A DNA stretch of 64,000 bases, from assembly GCA_030248225.1 (NCBI GenBank), contig JASANE010012605.1:1-64000 (forward strand), written 5' to 3'. This document shows positions 40,995 through 53,005 of the stretch, piece by piece; the stretch's first letter is position 1; every line of letters starts with the position of its first letter. A program made the translations under genes and the position numbers. This DNA comes from Trileptium ribeirensis (Eukaryota > Nematoda > Enoplea > Enoplida > Thoracostomopsidae). The notes under the pieces are model-generated. The model did no database searches and had not been told where the DNA came from. It worked only from the letters and a program-made list of their open reading frames with translations.

Positions 40995-41315
40995 TTAACT
41001 CAGTTGCTGTTGTTGCTCTTGCACTTGCTGGATCTCGCCGATTGTTTCTTGATCACTGACTGTAATTGTTATCAGTTGTGCCATCGGAATCTCCGGTTCG
41101 TCTTGATAGAAGACTTTGCATATTCGTTCGAGCTCTTTGGTGAGGGTCGCATGCTTCTTTATGAATTGTAGCTGCCTTTCTTTTCGGTGTGGCAGCGTTT
41201 GCATCGCTTCCCGCATTTCTTTTTTGCGGTCTTCTGTTGTGAATAGTTGGTCGGTGCTTGCTTCTTCTTGAAACCTCTCGGTATACGTTTCGTTTAGGCT
41301 TCTTCTTTCTTGCAT
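40995..41315 (-). pseudogene. N-terminal Gag-like or 5' ORF remnant
   Basis: There are 106 open codons, charged and helix-forming (RKKEMREAMQTLPHRKERQL..), ending in a Gln run. The position fits the start of gag of the left gypsy element. No specific domain is recognised. Confidence 0.4.
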
Positions 41316-41483
41316 TTGTTCTTGTCTTTTTGGTTCTGGAGTTATTTCTTCATTTCTTTCGTCATATTTGAGCTTTTCGTTGTTTTTTGGGTCATTTAGT
41401 TTGATAGTTCACTCCCGACGTTCTTTTTCGTCGTCGGTTCTTTGTCCGTTGTTGCGCTAGGTGATGTTCTCTAAAGTGGCATT

Positions 41484-43253
41484 TTAATATTTACAATTTA
41501 ACGTACCAGATATGCTCTTCCTCGCATTATCTGATAAACAGCAAGAGATACACCAATTGATTTTAGGAAGAGCACAGCCGAATGAACGGCTTACGATAAA
41601 TTTGTGTAGTTGATTGAATTGTGCATTGAGTTGAACGTGCTGATCGCCCTGAAACGGGACAGAACAGCAGCAGCGGCAGCCAGAGATACTACATAAGTGG
41701 TAGCCACCCCGAGTCATGTAATCGGCGCTTGAAAGAGTTGACTGACGGTGCGAGAACCACATCCGCCGGGAGGCTGTTCCATGAAGAAACAGTTCTATAG
41801 GCAAACGAATATCACGCACAGTCGAGATGTGATGTTGGTTTCGCACGAATTTTGAATGGGTGAGATTGGCGTGTACGATCTGATGATATTATTTCAAAAA
41901 ATCTTGATAACGGTAGGTCCACTAAATTGTTCACCATCTTGTAAATTGCAATCATATCAGCTCTCAACCGACGTGTTTCGAGCTTCTGAAGCTGTAAAGC
42001 AGAGAGTCTATCTTCATAGGGCAAGTGTCGAATTTCCGGAAGTAAACGGGTAGCTCTCCTTTGGACGTCTTCAATTAGTTTGATATCATGCGAGTAGTGT
42101 GGACACCAGGCGCTGCTGGCATATTCAAGCCGGGAGCGTACCATAGCAAAGGGGTAGATATGTAGCTTTATTGAGAAATTGGAAAGACCGTTTAATAACT
42201 CCAAGAATACGCTGAGCCTTTTTAATAACTTCAGTACAATGAGCAGATGCTTTTAGGTCGTCACTGATTTTAACTCCGAGGTCGTTTGTTACGGCGGCAT
42301 TGGGAATATTGTTGCCGTTAAGAGTGTATGTGTTGTGAGGATTGTTGAAGCCAAAGTGAATACAAACACACTTAGCGACGTTGAATTCCATAAGGCCGTC
42401 AGCTGCCCATAAGGCTAAACTGTCTAAATCGGATTGCAGATTGTTTACGTCCACGTATATGTAGGTTGAATGGAGTCTGCGCAAGATTTTAGTATCGTCA
42501 GCAAACATATAAATTTTACTGGCTGTGAAATGGTCAGCGTCATTGACGTAGAATAAGACGAGGAGGGGCCCCAAAACAGACCCCTGCGGCACCCCGCTAC
42601 TTGCGTTGCTCCACGGTGATAAGGCATTACGCACACGTTGACGTCGGCCTTTCAGGTATGCGGTGATCCAGCTGAGTAGCTTACCATTGATTCCAAACGA
42701 TCGCAGCTTCTCTATAAGATGTGAGTGTGATACTCGATCGAATGCTTTCGTAAGATCAAGGTAAATTGCGTCGACACTGTCACCTTGATTAATAATTGAC
42801 GAGATCCAGTCAATGTACGTAATCGAGAAGCTGTAGCTCACAAGAACGACCACACCGGAAGCCAAATTGGTATGACCGGAGAATTTTGTGTGAAGTTGCA
42901 TGAGATATGATGGAATCGCAAATTACACTTTCCATTAGTTTTCCTATGGACGAATTGAGGCTGATTAGGCGATAGTTTTCACAGAGTGACCTACAACCTT
43001 TCTTATAAATAGCAGTAATTTGGCCGTTGCGCCAGTCTTCTGGGACGATAGAATCTCGTATAGATAACTTGAATAGAGTAACAAGCTGATGAGTAAGCAC
43101 GTTTGAGGCTTTAAGCAGAAGAAGGTTGGGAATACGATCTGGGCCTGGTGACGCATTGAGCTTAAGCCGATTTATAGCTGCAGTCACATTAGCAATATTG
43201 AATTCAACTGTGGAGATTGAGGCATTAGTCTGCTTGGCATATGTATGAGCCAA
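41484..43253 (-). pseudogene. CR1/jockey-like non-LTR retrotransposon, 5'-truncated RT with frameshifts
   Basis: Minus-strand frames carry the RT fingers and palm in order: ASPGPDRIPN, QITAIYKKG, YLDLTKAFDRVSH with the first catalytic Asp (about 42757), SSGVPQGSVLGPLL, and MFADDTKIL (FADD at 42494-42505, intact). The thumb follows (SDDLKASAHC, FEIISSDRTR). The endonuclease part is missing, so the copy is 5'-truncated. Frames change near 42850, 42150 and 41830. A final segment readable in another frame matches the WNSLP..FKRRLHDSG C-terminus seen in the 25-27 kb copies. It belongs to the same family as those fragments but is longer. Confidence 0.92.
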
Positions 43254-44275
43254 AAATATTTGTATTTATTGATTATTTATAATTAGTATTTATACAGGCA
43301 TGCGTAAAATGTCCTGATTATGTAATGTAATACTTGCTACTGCCGTATTTCTGTTTTGGCTTCCGCATTATTTGGATTAGGGAGTTACTTTTTGGTTCTT
43401 GAAAATTTTTGATCACTTTTATTTTATTGGCAACTATGTTATGTTGTTTTCACAGTGTAGGCCTTGGAATGGGATTTTTCCATATGGCGGCTATCGGTTA
43501 AAAAAGGCGACGGGATTCGTCACCAGACTGTGCGGCTCGAGGTGTGACCAGTAGAATGCCGGTGGGACGATTTATAAGGCACGCGTGTTGCTTTTCGTGA
43601 TCGGTATTCGCTCTACATTTTACGATGCGACGTGATCCTTGCTCAGCTCTAATCAGTCGAGTTCCAGATAATTGAGCAAGACACGTATAAGAAATATTTA
43701 TTACAAAATGAGGTAAATATTAAGGAACTGATGTTGAACACCCGTCGATCACTTGTGGCACTATTCTTCAGTAACCGTACTGAAAAGCCGGAGCACTATG
43801 TTTAGTGCCGTATTTTGATCACGTTAAGCCTGCACCGGTTACTCTTGCAGCCTGACTTAATTTTTTGCACAGTCTGACTATCGGTTTCGTTTCAACTCGG
43901 CCACGCGTTTCAATCGGCTATCCCTATTCCTATTAGCTTGCGATTAGGTTATGTTACAACTACTTAGTACTTGGTCCAAGTTCTTAGCCTTAAGTTATAA
44001 CAGCCAATGTTTAAGAAGTATAGTTGAGCGATAGTGATTTTAGGTTAGGTTATCTACTATTCAATAATAGCCCTTGTGGGTTGACACAACACGCCCTCTG
44101 CTGGCTCACGCACCGTACGAGTATTTGATTACTTAAACCTAAGCCTTAGATTTACTCTAATAGTGTCAGTTATGTTAAACAAGCCGACCCCAGCTGGCTA
44201 CCGAACTACGTTACTAAAACTGTACGGTAGCGGTCGACTACTGTCCAGTTGAAGTTTCTTACTCAGCACGAACCC
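43254..44275. other. Non-coding stretch, possible LTR-like sequence
   Basis: No coding sequence is seen. GATTTATAAGGCACGCG near 43570 resembles a TATA-box promoter context, as in an LTR, but no matching second copy was found. Confidence 0.35.
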
Positions 44276-44393
44276 CGACTGGCTGTTCGTACGTGGAGAT
44301 CCGCGGCCACCGGCTGGCTGTTCGTACGCGGACATCCGTGGCCCCCGGCTGGCTGTTACTACGCGGAGATCCGTGGCCCACGGCTGGCTGCCC
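44276..44393. repeat. 35-bp GC-rich tandem repeat, 3.3 copies
   Basis: CGGCTGGCTGTTCGTACGCG..GATCCGTGGCCC repeats at 44276, 44311 and 44346, with a partial at 44381. A diverged CCCCGGCTGACTGCC occurs again near 44495. Confidence 0.95.
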
Positions 44394-47039
44394 AAAAATT
44401 GTAAGTGGGATCTAACGGCGATTCAAGGGGTAATCGATTCCTCGCCCCTTACTCACTCGTTCTTGTCAAGAGTAGTGCTACTTGCTCCGCCGACCCCGGC
44501 TGACTGCCAGACTTCAGAAGTATCACTACTAATTTCGGAACACACCAACACCATTCCCGTGGGTTTGCATACTCGACGGCCGAAATTTTTAACGTATTAG
44601 CCCTAAGTTATGTTACTCTACCGCTCCTAGTGCTTTTATAGCCACGTCTCTAAGAATTTTATTTAGGAAACCTAGTATTACTATGTCATTAATAATTGTG
44701 GCTAAATACCTAGGTGTGTAGCTTTAGTACTAACGCTAATATTCCTCCAAAATCACCAAAATATTAGCACAGGTAGTATCGAATTCAAAACGCAATTCTT
44801 TTGCGTAACACCATGGCATAACCTTGCTAGAATTGCACTAAATCCAAATTCAGAAGCCAAAGAACCATAGAAGTGTTGCTTTTAAATCACGTTTCCAATA
44901 CCGTATCATAAAAAAACGGAAACCACCACTAAACTAAACAATGCTGACGCCTGATTAGCTAAGTCACCGATTTTAGAAAACAATAAAAATCATGCAGGTA
45001 ACCACTGTCACAATATCCGACTACTTCCTCCGCATGCAAACCAAGACTGGATAATAATAAAATAACAGGTTAGCTACGCAATGAAATTATATCAATTTAT
45101 GCAAATTTATTTAGGACGTGAGCACTAAAATTTAAAGTTTTAGAACCAAAAATTACGGAGCCGTATAATAAGTAATTTAGTGAGTTTTTAAAACCAATTT
45201 TTATAAAATTTAACACCTGGGATACTTGACAACGCACTAAAAGTTACGATACCACAACACACACAAATCAACAATACTAGCTATGTTTGTCACCTTGGTT
45301 AGAGTTCGGTCACCCCCGACTTCGGCCAAGCCTAGTCTTATATAAGACATATTAATGCATAGTAACAATGTGGAAGCAATATTTTTATTGCATGAAAAAG
45401 CGGTAACAGTTGCAAAATAAAAAACTGTAATATTAAACGGTAATTGCCAAATGCTTCAACACCGTCAATAAAATTTTTTATATGGTGTCTTGTAAACCGT
45501 CAGTAAAAAACAGTAGGTAGATTTAGGCGCTACAGCTAAGTTGATGGTGTCTCATACACCATCTGTTTTATTATATAGTGTAGGTGTGCACTGTATACCA
45601 TTTGATGGTATGGTCTAGACCATACGGAGACAAAACTTTAACATGCGGTGTCCTTTATAACGTAAAAGTCGCATTAATGTCTGGTATTACCTGGAGGAAA
45701 TCCGACGTAAATATGTGTTATGCTGCAGTTGCTATGCGATATCGTAAATCTGATGTAACATTTACAACGTACCTTAATGATACCTGGTTGGGCATGCATG
45801 CTTGCAAGGAAAAGGGGTTATGACATTTTGAAAGGAGGGCCACGGAAATTTCTGGCCGAGAGTTTTATATAGGGTTAGGATGAAATGATTTAATGATGTT
45901 TTGCTTATATTCTACGATGTAAAAACACATCTGCGTGCATTTAAACTTAAATCGATGGGCTGGACCACATAAGTTTAAGTCATTGCTCAAAAACTAAACC
46001 TATGGAAAAGTGCTTAATTAATCACTGGAGTTGTGAAATTAAACTTGTTTATGTCAATATATTTTTTGTATGTAGACATGAAGAGTGCAATAGTACGACA
46101 TTTTAGGGTGGCGATGGCTTCTGGGGCCATCACCTGTCAGCAGCAAATATTTTATGTTCTTTAATCTCAACAATGCCGCTGAATCCTTCGCTGTTTGCTG
46201 GCACACTGGGATTATTCTGAAACAGTTGCAAACAAAGGCGTACTGCAGACGGCGAGAATCCCAACTACCACTATGAACCGATTACAGAAACTGCCGCATT
46301 TCTTGTAACCTCAATAACAATGCCGCTGAACAGTCTGTCGATTCCGTTTGTGGCTTAATTTACGCATATCGGTTTTGCACTATAATCGGAGGGCTAGAAC
46401 ACTGGCGACACTAAATAGAATTCATGAAAATCGTCAATGCCGCCATCGATCTGGGGGAAGTCCCAAGACAGAACTATGCTTTTGAAAATTGAAGCATGCA
46501 CAATTCACACCAAAAATTACGAATTCTGTACGAACTATTCAAGAATTATTGTATGTGAAAATTTAAAAATGTTGAAGTTATAAAACTCTCAATCAGAAAA
46601 TTGATTTTTAAATGTCAAGATTGCGACCAACAATGTCATACAAAACAAATATTATCACAGCAGAACGTTCCTTTAACTCACTGCTGGTAAACTGAATATA
46701 AGATCTAGTGCCAAAGCCCAAAATGCGCCTTTCGAAACTCTGCGACGGTACCGTTGTATTGGAAAAACGTATTGGCCAGATCAAGCATAATTCTATCCGA
46801 TGACGAATTGCAGTTAATGCAGCTCATTATCAATGTGTCTATCCGCAGGCTTTCCAGTCAGACGAAAGAAGGTTTGTCAGCTTGAATGCGACTTTTGTAA
46901 TCGTAATAACGTAAAACACCCAGTCGCGAATGGAGAGGCCGATGGTGCACGGTGGGTGGTGTGGATTCAACCGTCGTATGCGTCTTTCTTACGTAAGGCG
47001 TAGAATATTTATTGGGGGCTGCTGTTTAGGCTAACATAA
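44394..47039. other. Non-coding stretch, nothing coding recognised
   Basis: The sequence is AT-rich. GATGGTGT and ACACCATC at 45544-45564 form a short hairpin. An 80-codon ORF at 45584-45823 has no supporting features. Confidence 0.4.
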
Positions 47040-47295
47040 AAAATTGTTGACAGCAAGTTTGAAGAAATTAAACTTTTAACTGAGGCGAATGTTTTCAATG
47101 ATTCTTATCAGCTCTTCAAAGTCGACGAGGCTGGAATTCAACCCGTAACAGATGGCAATATATTTGTCGCTCCTACTGGTACTCGAGACTTGCCGTGCAT
47201 TGTGCATGGCGAAACACAGTAGTTCTTGTATATTGCAACGCCGCTGGAATTTTATATTACTCCCATGATAATTTTCAAGGTTTCAGTATCAAACC
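47040..47295 (+). pseudogene. DDE_1 (pogo/Tigger-like) transposase remnant, N-terminal catalytic part
   Basis: An open plus-strand segment reads YQLFKVDEAGIQPV, matching the first-Asp motif (N-x-DE-x-G) of DDE_1 transposases. It continues to PTGTRDLPCIVHGET and, after a stop at about 47220, to LEFYITPMIIF. The open reading starts after a stop at 47037, without an ATG. It is cut by the TIR insertion at 47296. Confidence 0.72.
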
Positions 47296-47618
47296 CATAC
47301 ATGGCTGCGGTCGGTCATGCCAGGGGGGTAGAGGCCCCCCACGGGCCATGGCCAGCCATTTTTCCTAGGGGGTTGGTCGTGAGGACCTTTTTTGGTCCTA
47401 GCAGCCATATTTTTCGCCTATGAGTTCAGTTTCTGCACTAGGGTCCGGCCTCAAAGCTGGTCGAGACGGGAGTTTTGAGGTCCGCACCTCCCCCTTCGGG
47501 GGGGGATGCTGCGCAACCCAACCCAGGGGGGTAACACCCCTGGATTTTCGGCCTCGGAGGTGGGGGTCCGGACCTCAGGGCGTTACCCCTCCCCCTACAC
47601 CCCCTGCCGCCATGTATG
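47296..47618. mobile_element. 323-bp GC-rich TIR element (MITE-like), copy 1
   Basis: CATACATGGCTGCGG at the left end mirrors GCCGCCATGTATG at the right end. The interior is rich in CCCCC/GGGGG runs. It has no ORF of its own. It interrupts the DDE transposase remnant. A related copy in the opposite orientation lies at 54539-55461. Confidence 0.85.
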
Positions 47619-48090
47619 ACCAAACCCTTGACTGCGCAAATATGCCAATATAGACAAGGTTTACGCGAACAATTGGCTAATCGAAGCTCCTACAATAGGA
47701 TACGTCAATGAAGAGCTTTTCACCACTTCTTGAAACATAGGCCTCCCCCTCAGCCTGGGTACAAAAAAGCGCTGTTTTTGGATGGGCACTTTGCCAACAC
47801 TCGCAACATTGAATTCCTGCAGAATATAGTGGAGAACTCCGTAGAGATTCTCTGACTACCACCCTATGGTTAACATTGCCTTCAACCGTTAGACAAGGGT
47901 CTTTACAACTCGTTTAAGATTTGCTGGAGAAATGAGGCTACTGCGCACCCACTTCAGACCGGCGGTAAACCTATAGTTCGTGAAAACTTCGGTCCAGTGA
48001 TTACCAAGGCCTGTTCGAAAGCAGCAAAGCCTGCTTTAGGTATATTGGGATTTCTTGTCACTGGCCTTTGTTCATTGAATGTTTCGGCTG
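47619..48090 (+). pseudogene. DDE_1 transposase remnant, C-terminal catalytic part
   Basis: Plus-strand sequence in one main frame includes NWLIEAPTIGYVNEELF, GYKKALFLDGHFANTRNIEF (second Asp), a degraded LPP block, QPLDKGLYNSFKICWRNEA and ENFGPVITKACSKAA. These are hallmarks of the pogo/Tigger/Jerky DDE_1 superfamily. At least three in-frame stops make it inactive. Confidence 0.85.
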
Positions 48091-48097
48091 TAGACAG

Positions 48098-48491
48098 TGA
48101 GACATTCAAGATAACATGTATGCAGCGTGTCACACCATGGCCCAACAGCCAGCCGCGACATTAGCCAATAATCATTAATATCGCAGTTGAAACTCACCGG
48201 ACAATGACAGAATGTCACATCGGACGGCTTAATTTATCCCCTGTAGTCGACAGCGGCTACATAAAAATTGCCTAAGAGTATCACGTGGGACTCCGTTTTG
48301 CTCAAACTCAGTATTAAACGAGTTTTAATATAGCCACTCGCGACTACAGGAGATAAATTAAATTGTCCGCTATGACACTCTGTCATTGTCCATTGAATGT
48401 CAGCTGTGACACTAACGGATTACTGGCTTTAATTGTTTGACTGTGGGACAATGGTGTGACATCCTGCACACACGTTATCTTGAATGTCTCA
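48098..48491. mobile_element. 394-bp palindromic foldback element (MITE-like)
   Basis: TGAGACATTCAAGATAAC at 48098 is mirrored by GTTATCTTGAATGTCTCA ending 48491. Much of the interior (GGACAATGACAGA.., ..GTAGTCG..) pairs as well, so most of the element forms one long imperfect hairpin. It has no coding capacity and abuts the end of the transposase remnant. Confidence 0.88.
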
Positions 48492-50416
48492 TAGATCTAA
48501 GCAGCAGTATGAAACAGCATGATAGGACACCGTCTGAAATTTAATCGGATAATGAAATCGTTAAATGCGGAAGAACTGATAACACAAAACGAACCGGCCG
48601 CACCTGACTTCGATAAACAGGGAACACATTTCAGCGCAGGATACACATGATTAAACTCAACAAACACCCGATAATACTTTCATGGTTTCGCGTTGATTAG
48701 ATAATGCGCCAGATTTCGCAACTCCCGCTCATGCGCAGTATCCAATATCTTGAATAGTGATGGTTTACAATTCTGCGATTTTACAAATGCCACTGTACCT
48801 ACTAATGTATAATAGCCCGAGCTTTTCTTCAATTCTACAAGTACTTACGGAAGGGACAAAAACGGGGCAAATATTAACCCAATGCACAGCCGCCTACCGG
48901 TAAAGCATGATCCCAGCGTAAATTTGTGCATTATTTTTTTCATATAAAATAAAATTATATTGTCATTATAATGTGTTTTATTTTATCACGTTGCACCTAC
49001 TAGAGGTACGCGGATTGATCTTTGCATCATAAAATCGAACTCTCATGATCCCAACTTGTGGGTATCCGGTCGATCCCCGAAACCATAAATATGTTGTATT
49101 AGTGCATTATGATAAAATGTAATCGTGCCTTATGTTTAGAAGGGTGTGCACTCAGATTAGCCGGGGACGGTGAACTGGACATTTACAACCCCTCGGTCGA
49201 TATCGGGAATTTGGTGCCCTAACACTGATCCCGGTGCGCATGTCTGACATTCGTATAGCGTTTAGCGTTTATATTGTAGTATGTAGCATATAGTACGTAG
49301 CAGGCTGGGTCGGGACAAGGTGCATGGCTCTTATAAACGTGCGCCGAGATCTTTTCGTAACGTTTAAAATATTAAAAACGGGCCTGTCCTGACACGTCGA
49401 AATAATAAATTTATTTTTAGATAAATGAGTGTGGCAACATCAGATAAAAACAGGATCTTTAGGGTAAAAGGGAATTCACCAAACTAACTGGACTTCATTA
49501 AAGGGGGTTGATTCAAATTCAAATTTTTGGGGTTTTCGTATGCTTAGAGTAAAATGGAACTACAGAATTATCGTTAGGGACCTCCAGCGCTTGTAAATCA
49601 GGCATTCTAGTAAGCCCATCGCTCACTCACAAGTACTTACGAGCCCCCATCTTAGCGTTTAAACGCTCATTTTTATAACTCCCAAAGGACAACAAAATAA
49701 ATCACAACTTTCCAATTTTTGGAGTTCCACGTGTTCAAGGAGCGATATACTATCTATTTTGTTACGAACAGTGGCCGACCCGCCCACATGGATCTGCATG
49801 GGAACGCTTAACTCATCCAATACACTACATTTGGCTTCGTCGACCACATAAAATAACCTAAATAACCTCTAACAGGCCACCTGTAAGAACTATCACAAAA
49901 CTTTCAATTTCTTTAGTAGCCGGGCAGCTTTCGTCGGTCGTCATTATTTATCGTTCACTGCCGTTGTAGGCTTGACTATTATGCGCATAGAATGTTGTTG
50001 TAGGCGGCGTCATTCTTTTGATTGTGTAAATGTTTATGTAGCGGCAACGCTGCCGCTTACAAGAGGATTTGTCTTTTTGTTTAACTTACTTGTTTTAAAA
50101 TTTGAAGCTCCAAGATTTTGGGGACAAGCCAAAACGACAGAGAACCAAAGGGAAGTAAAGCAAAGAATATGAAAGAAAGGGAACCGATGCAGCATCGAAA
50201 TCAGCAAAACTTTAATTTACACAAAATAAGTGGCGTCAATTTTTACGGTTATCGCCACGATAGTGTCGTTTTCACTCATATTTTGCTCTCGGAGTTTTTC
50301 ACTCTTTGGATTTTTGAATTCCCCCAGGCGACACTCTCGACGCGCAGACTTCGTGACAGGTCTCTGCTGACTTCTCCCGCGTAAAATTTATTCATGCAGG
50401 ACCGCCCTTGCGGGTG
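48492..50416. other. Non-coding stretch, nothing recognised
   Basis: No coding segment, repeat array or RNA gene was recognised. Confidence 0.4.
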
Positions 50417-50466
50417 CTGAGGCGTCCGGTGGATGCATCGTGCGCCCGTAAGTGCATGAGCCTCAG
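50417..50466. other. GC-rich 50-nt hairpin
   Basis: CTGAGGC (50417-50423) pairs with GCCTCAG (50460-50466). Inside it, ATGCA pairs with TGCAT. A further small CCGCCC/GGGTG-like pairing lies just upstream. It could be a structured RNA or chance. Confidence 0.4.
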
Positions 50467-52699
50467 AAAAATAGTTTCTTTCAAATTTGTTATCCCACCC
50501 TCAGAGCTCGACTGGTTCCCCACTTATCGGGTCGAAACTTGCTTGCAAAACCCGATGGGTGAAAATGTAGATAAGTGATGTGACTATTCTCAGGGGAGAC
50601 AAAGAAAGAAAGGGAAAGGGGACAGGTTACAAGGACACGGGATGGGAAACTTGCAAAAGAGTTAATGTTGACCTGGAAGCAGCCGCAACCATGACCGGCC
50701 GTTCAGTTTACAGTAAACATTTTGTCGGAGAAATCAAACCGAAATTTGGATAGTTGTCCCGCGAGGTTTCTGTGCATTAAATAGCTGACCACTCTAAATA
50801 AAAGAGAGGTTTCCACACCGTACATACATGGTGGGAAACTCTTCTAATTTCGTGCTGTAAAAAACTTTAATTTATTGCCTCCGCGGTTCGACCGCACGCT
50901 ATAGGACATCGGACTGCTTTTCCCCGTTTTAACTCTCGCTATTATCTGCACAAAAATATCATCAAATATTTTGGATTACAAAAAGAGGTTTGAACATGCA
51001 CTACAAGTTATTGAGGCGCGAGTGGCTCCAGGTCAAACGAGTACCTATCGTGCGAAGTGATGAGTGGAGAAACTCAGGATATCAACAAGGCAGACGTGGC
51101 CACTTGCAATTCAGGTCGAAAGAGTTTGAACTAAGCAACCGAGAACCTCCGATGGACCTACATCAAAAAATCCGAGTTCATTCCCTCGTGAGTTTGTGCT
51201 GCCAGAATAATGCGTACAGCGACAGGTAAATTTGTGTTACAAACGATGCGTCGTCCCTGCCTTGTTACAGACGATCATCGTTCGTATAATAGGTTATAAA
51301 CAACAAGGCGTCTATAAATTTTGGTACAGACCACGAATCGTCTGTACAGAATATTATAAATATATTATAAACATATATATGTTTATATATGTTTATATAT
51401 GTAACAAATATTATAAACAGCTGATCGACCTTGGAATACAATTGAAACCTGGAAGCACTTTTGATCTTGGAAGAGCTCTAAGTTAAACCTATGTTGTAAT
51501 AACTTTGAAAAGCTTAAAATATTTATTTGAAATGGTTTAATCCAGCTAATCCTACTTCGAAGAAGTTTTAATAACAAAATTAATTATCGTTCAGTAATTT
51601 TCTTACAGCTTCCTAGTTGAGGAACGTGGTGGCAACTAAGTGTTGACCGGCGCTGAGCAAGTGACCGCGGACTGGAGCATAATGCAATACTGCCCAGAGA
51701 GGCGTGAAAGATCAAACAGCGAGATGGGGTCAGCTGCGAGTACGATAGTTGTCACAATCTAAGTGCTTACCGAGACCGCACCCCTTACCAGAGTCAATGC
51801 CCTGATGAGATCGCTAAGGTAACACGCTCCCTCAAGTTTAATAAACTTTTAAAACGAGACCGTGCAGACACGGCAGTGGTCCTCATCAGGCTCATTTTAA
51901 CATTGAAAAGTAAATGAAAGCCGGTAACGTTGTCTGTACTCAGTAGACGCGGCATGGGTTTCTCTGTTTGTATGTCCATTAGCTCCCATCTAGCCAGGTG
52001 CGCAGCATTTCCCTCTTCCATAATAACTATTTTGCCTCAATCACACAGTTCTGAGCCGGTCTACCACAGGTGACTCCAAGCTCTGTAGTACGCTGGAAAG
52101 CGCATACTGGAAAAGCGAATGGCTGCCCAAGTATTGTTTATATAGAGAAAATCATTAGACCATTGGATATTTGTGTTGTTAGTCTAAAGGGGCCATATTA
52201 CGGGGATCTTTAGTTTGTTTGCAAAATGGGTCGAATACCTTGGGGACTCATATCATTAGTAAGATATTAGTCCTGGTGCGCTGTATTTCATATTGTACCA
52301 AAGACACCGATGCAATGTTTTACTCTAAGTAAATACATTGTTATTGTGTAGGTGTCTGTACAGCCACTTTGCGCTTTGGAACGTTATCATAAACTAATAA
52401 AGAATAAATTCAGGTGGTTACCGAAGGACTTTGGAATAAAACAAAAAGCACAGAAGGAACTTATGTTAAAAAACTTGCTAGATAGGTCGTAAAGTAATTT
52501 TAATTCGCCGCAAGAGACAATTCACGCGTTCGGCGCTTGGTTTTAGTTCGGCTGGGACAGGCATCCATTCTTTTAGCTTGAAAAAATCTGAAGAAATCTA
52601 CGGGCCCTGACATCATTCTTCAGGTATCCCAAGATTATTCTTGAATTCCTATTCTTGAATCAGGTTCTGGCAGACCCACGCCTGCGAGTATGGGAAATG
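50467..52699. other. Non-coding stretch with one hairpin and AT microsatellite
   Basis: GTTTCCACACC (50809-50819) nearly pairs with GGTGGGAAAC (50830-50839). A TATATATGTTTATATATG run lies at about 51375-51405. Inverted CCTGATGAG/CTCATCAGG lies at about 51802 and 51885. No gene is recognised. Confidence 0.4.
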
Positions 52700-53005
52700 A
52701 GGACCGTAAGCAAGCGATTTAGCGGAAGATGAGGGAACGGCGGGTCGGCCTTATTGCCTGTGACCAGACCTAAGGGTTAACCCACCCTCAGGGGACCTTC
52801 GTATCACTAGACGCGGTGGCTGATATAGGGGCCAGGCGGAACAGCCTGGTAAACCCTCCGGCAGCCTGCTAATCTAAGCGATTTTCTCAGGTCAACCAAT
52901 GGTTCACCGGCAAGTTGTGGAAGCCAGGGTTGTCCGGGCACCACAGTGAGGAATAGTGGTGCAGCTGGGATCCCTTAGAGCCAGAACTGGTGCCAGTACA
53001 ATGTA
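52700..53005. ncRNA. Candidate GC-rich structured RNA or LINE 5' UTR
   Basis: This GC-rich island in AT-rich surroundings has at least two clean stems: CCAGGC/GCCTGG (52832-52849, loop GGAACA) and GCACCAC/GTGGTGC (52938-52962). No open frame spans it. The identity is unknown, and non-LTR 5' UTR sequence is an equally good reading. Confidence 0.25.

Noticed and set aside
45871..45880. TAGGGTTAGG, telomere-like word
   Set aside because: It is a single short occurrence with no array.
50881..50915. GGTTCGACCGC resembling a tRNA T-arm (B box)
   Set aside because: No matching acceptor, D or anticodon stem could be found at the right spacing.
51800..51895. CTGATGAG followed by a pairing CTCATCAGG, suggestive of a hammerhead ribozyme
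   Set aside because: The conserved GAAA core is missing (CGAGAC at the nearest place) and stem II cannot be drawn. Only the inverted repeat is real.
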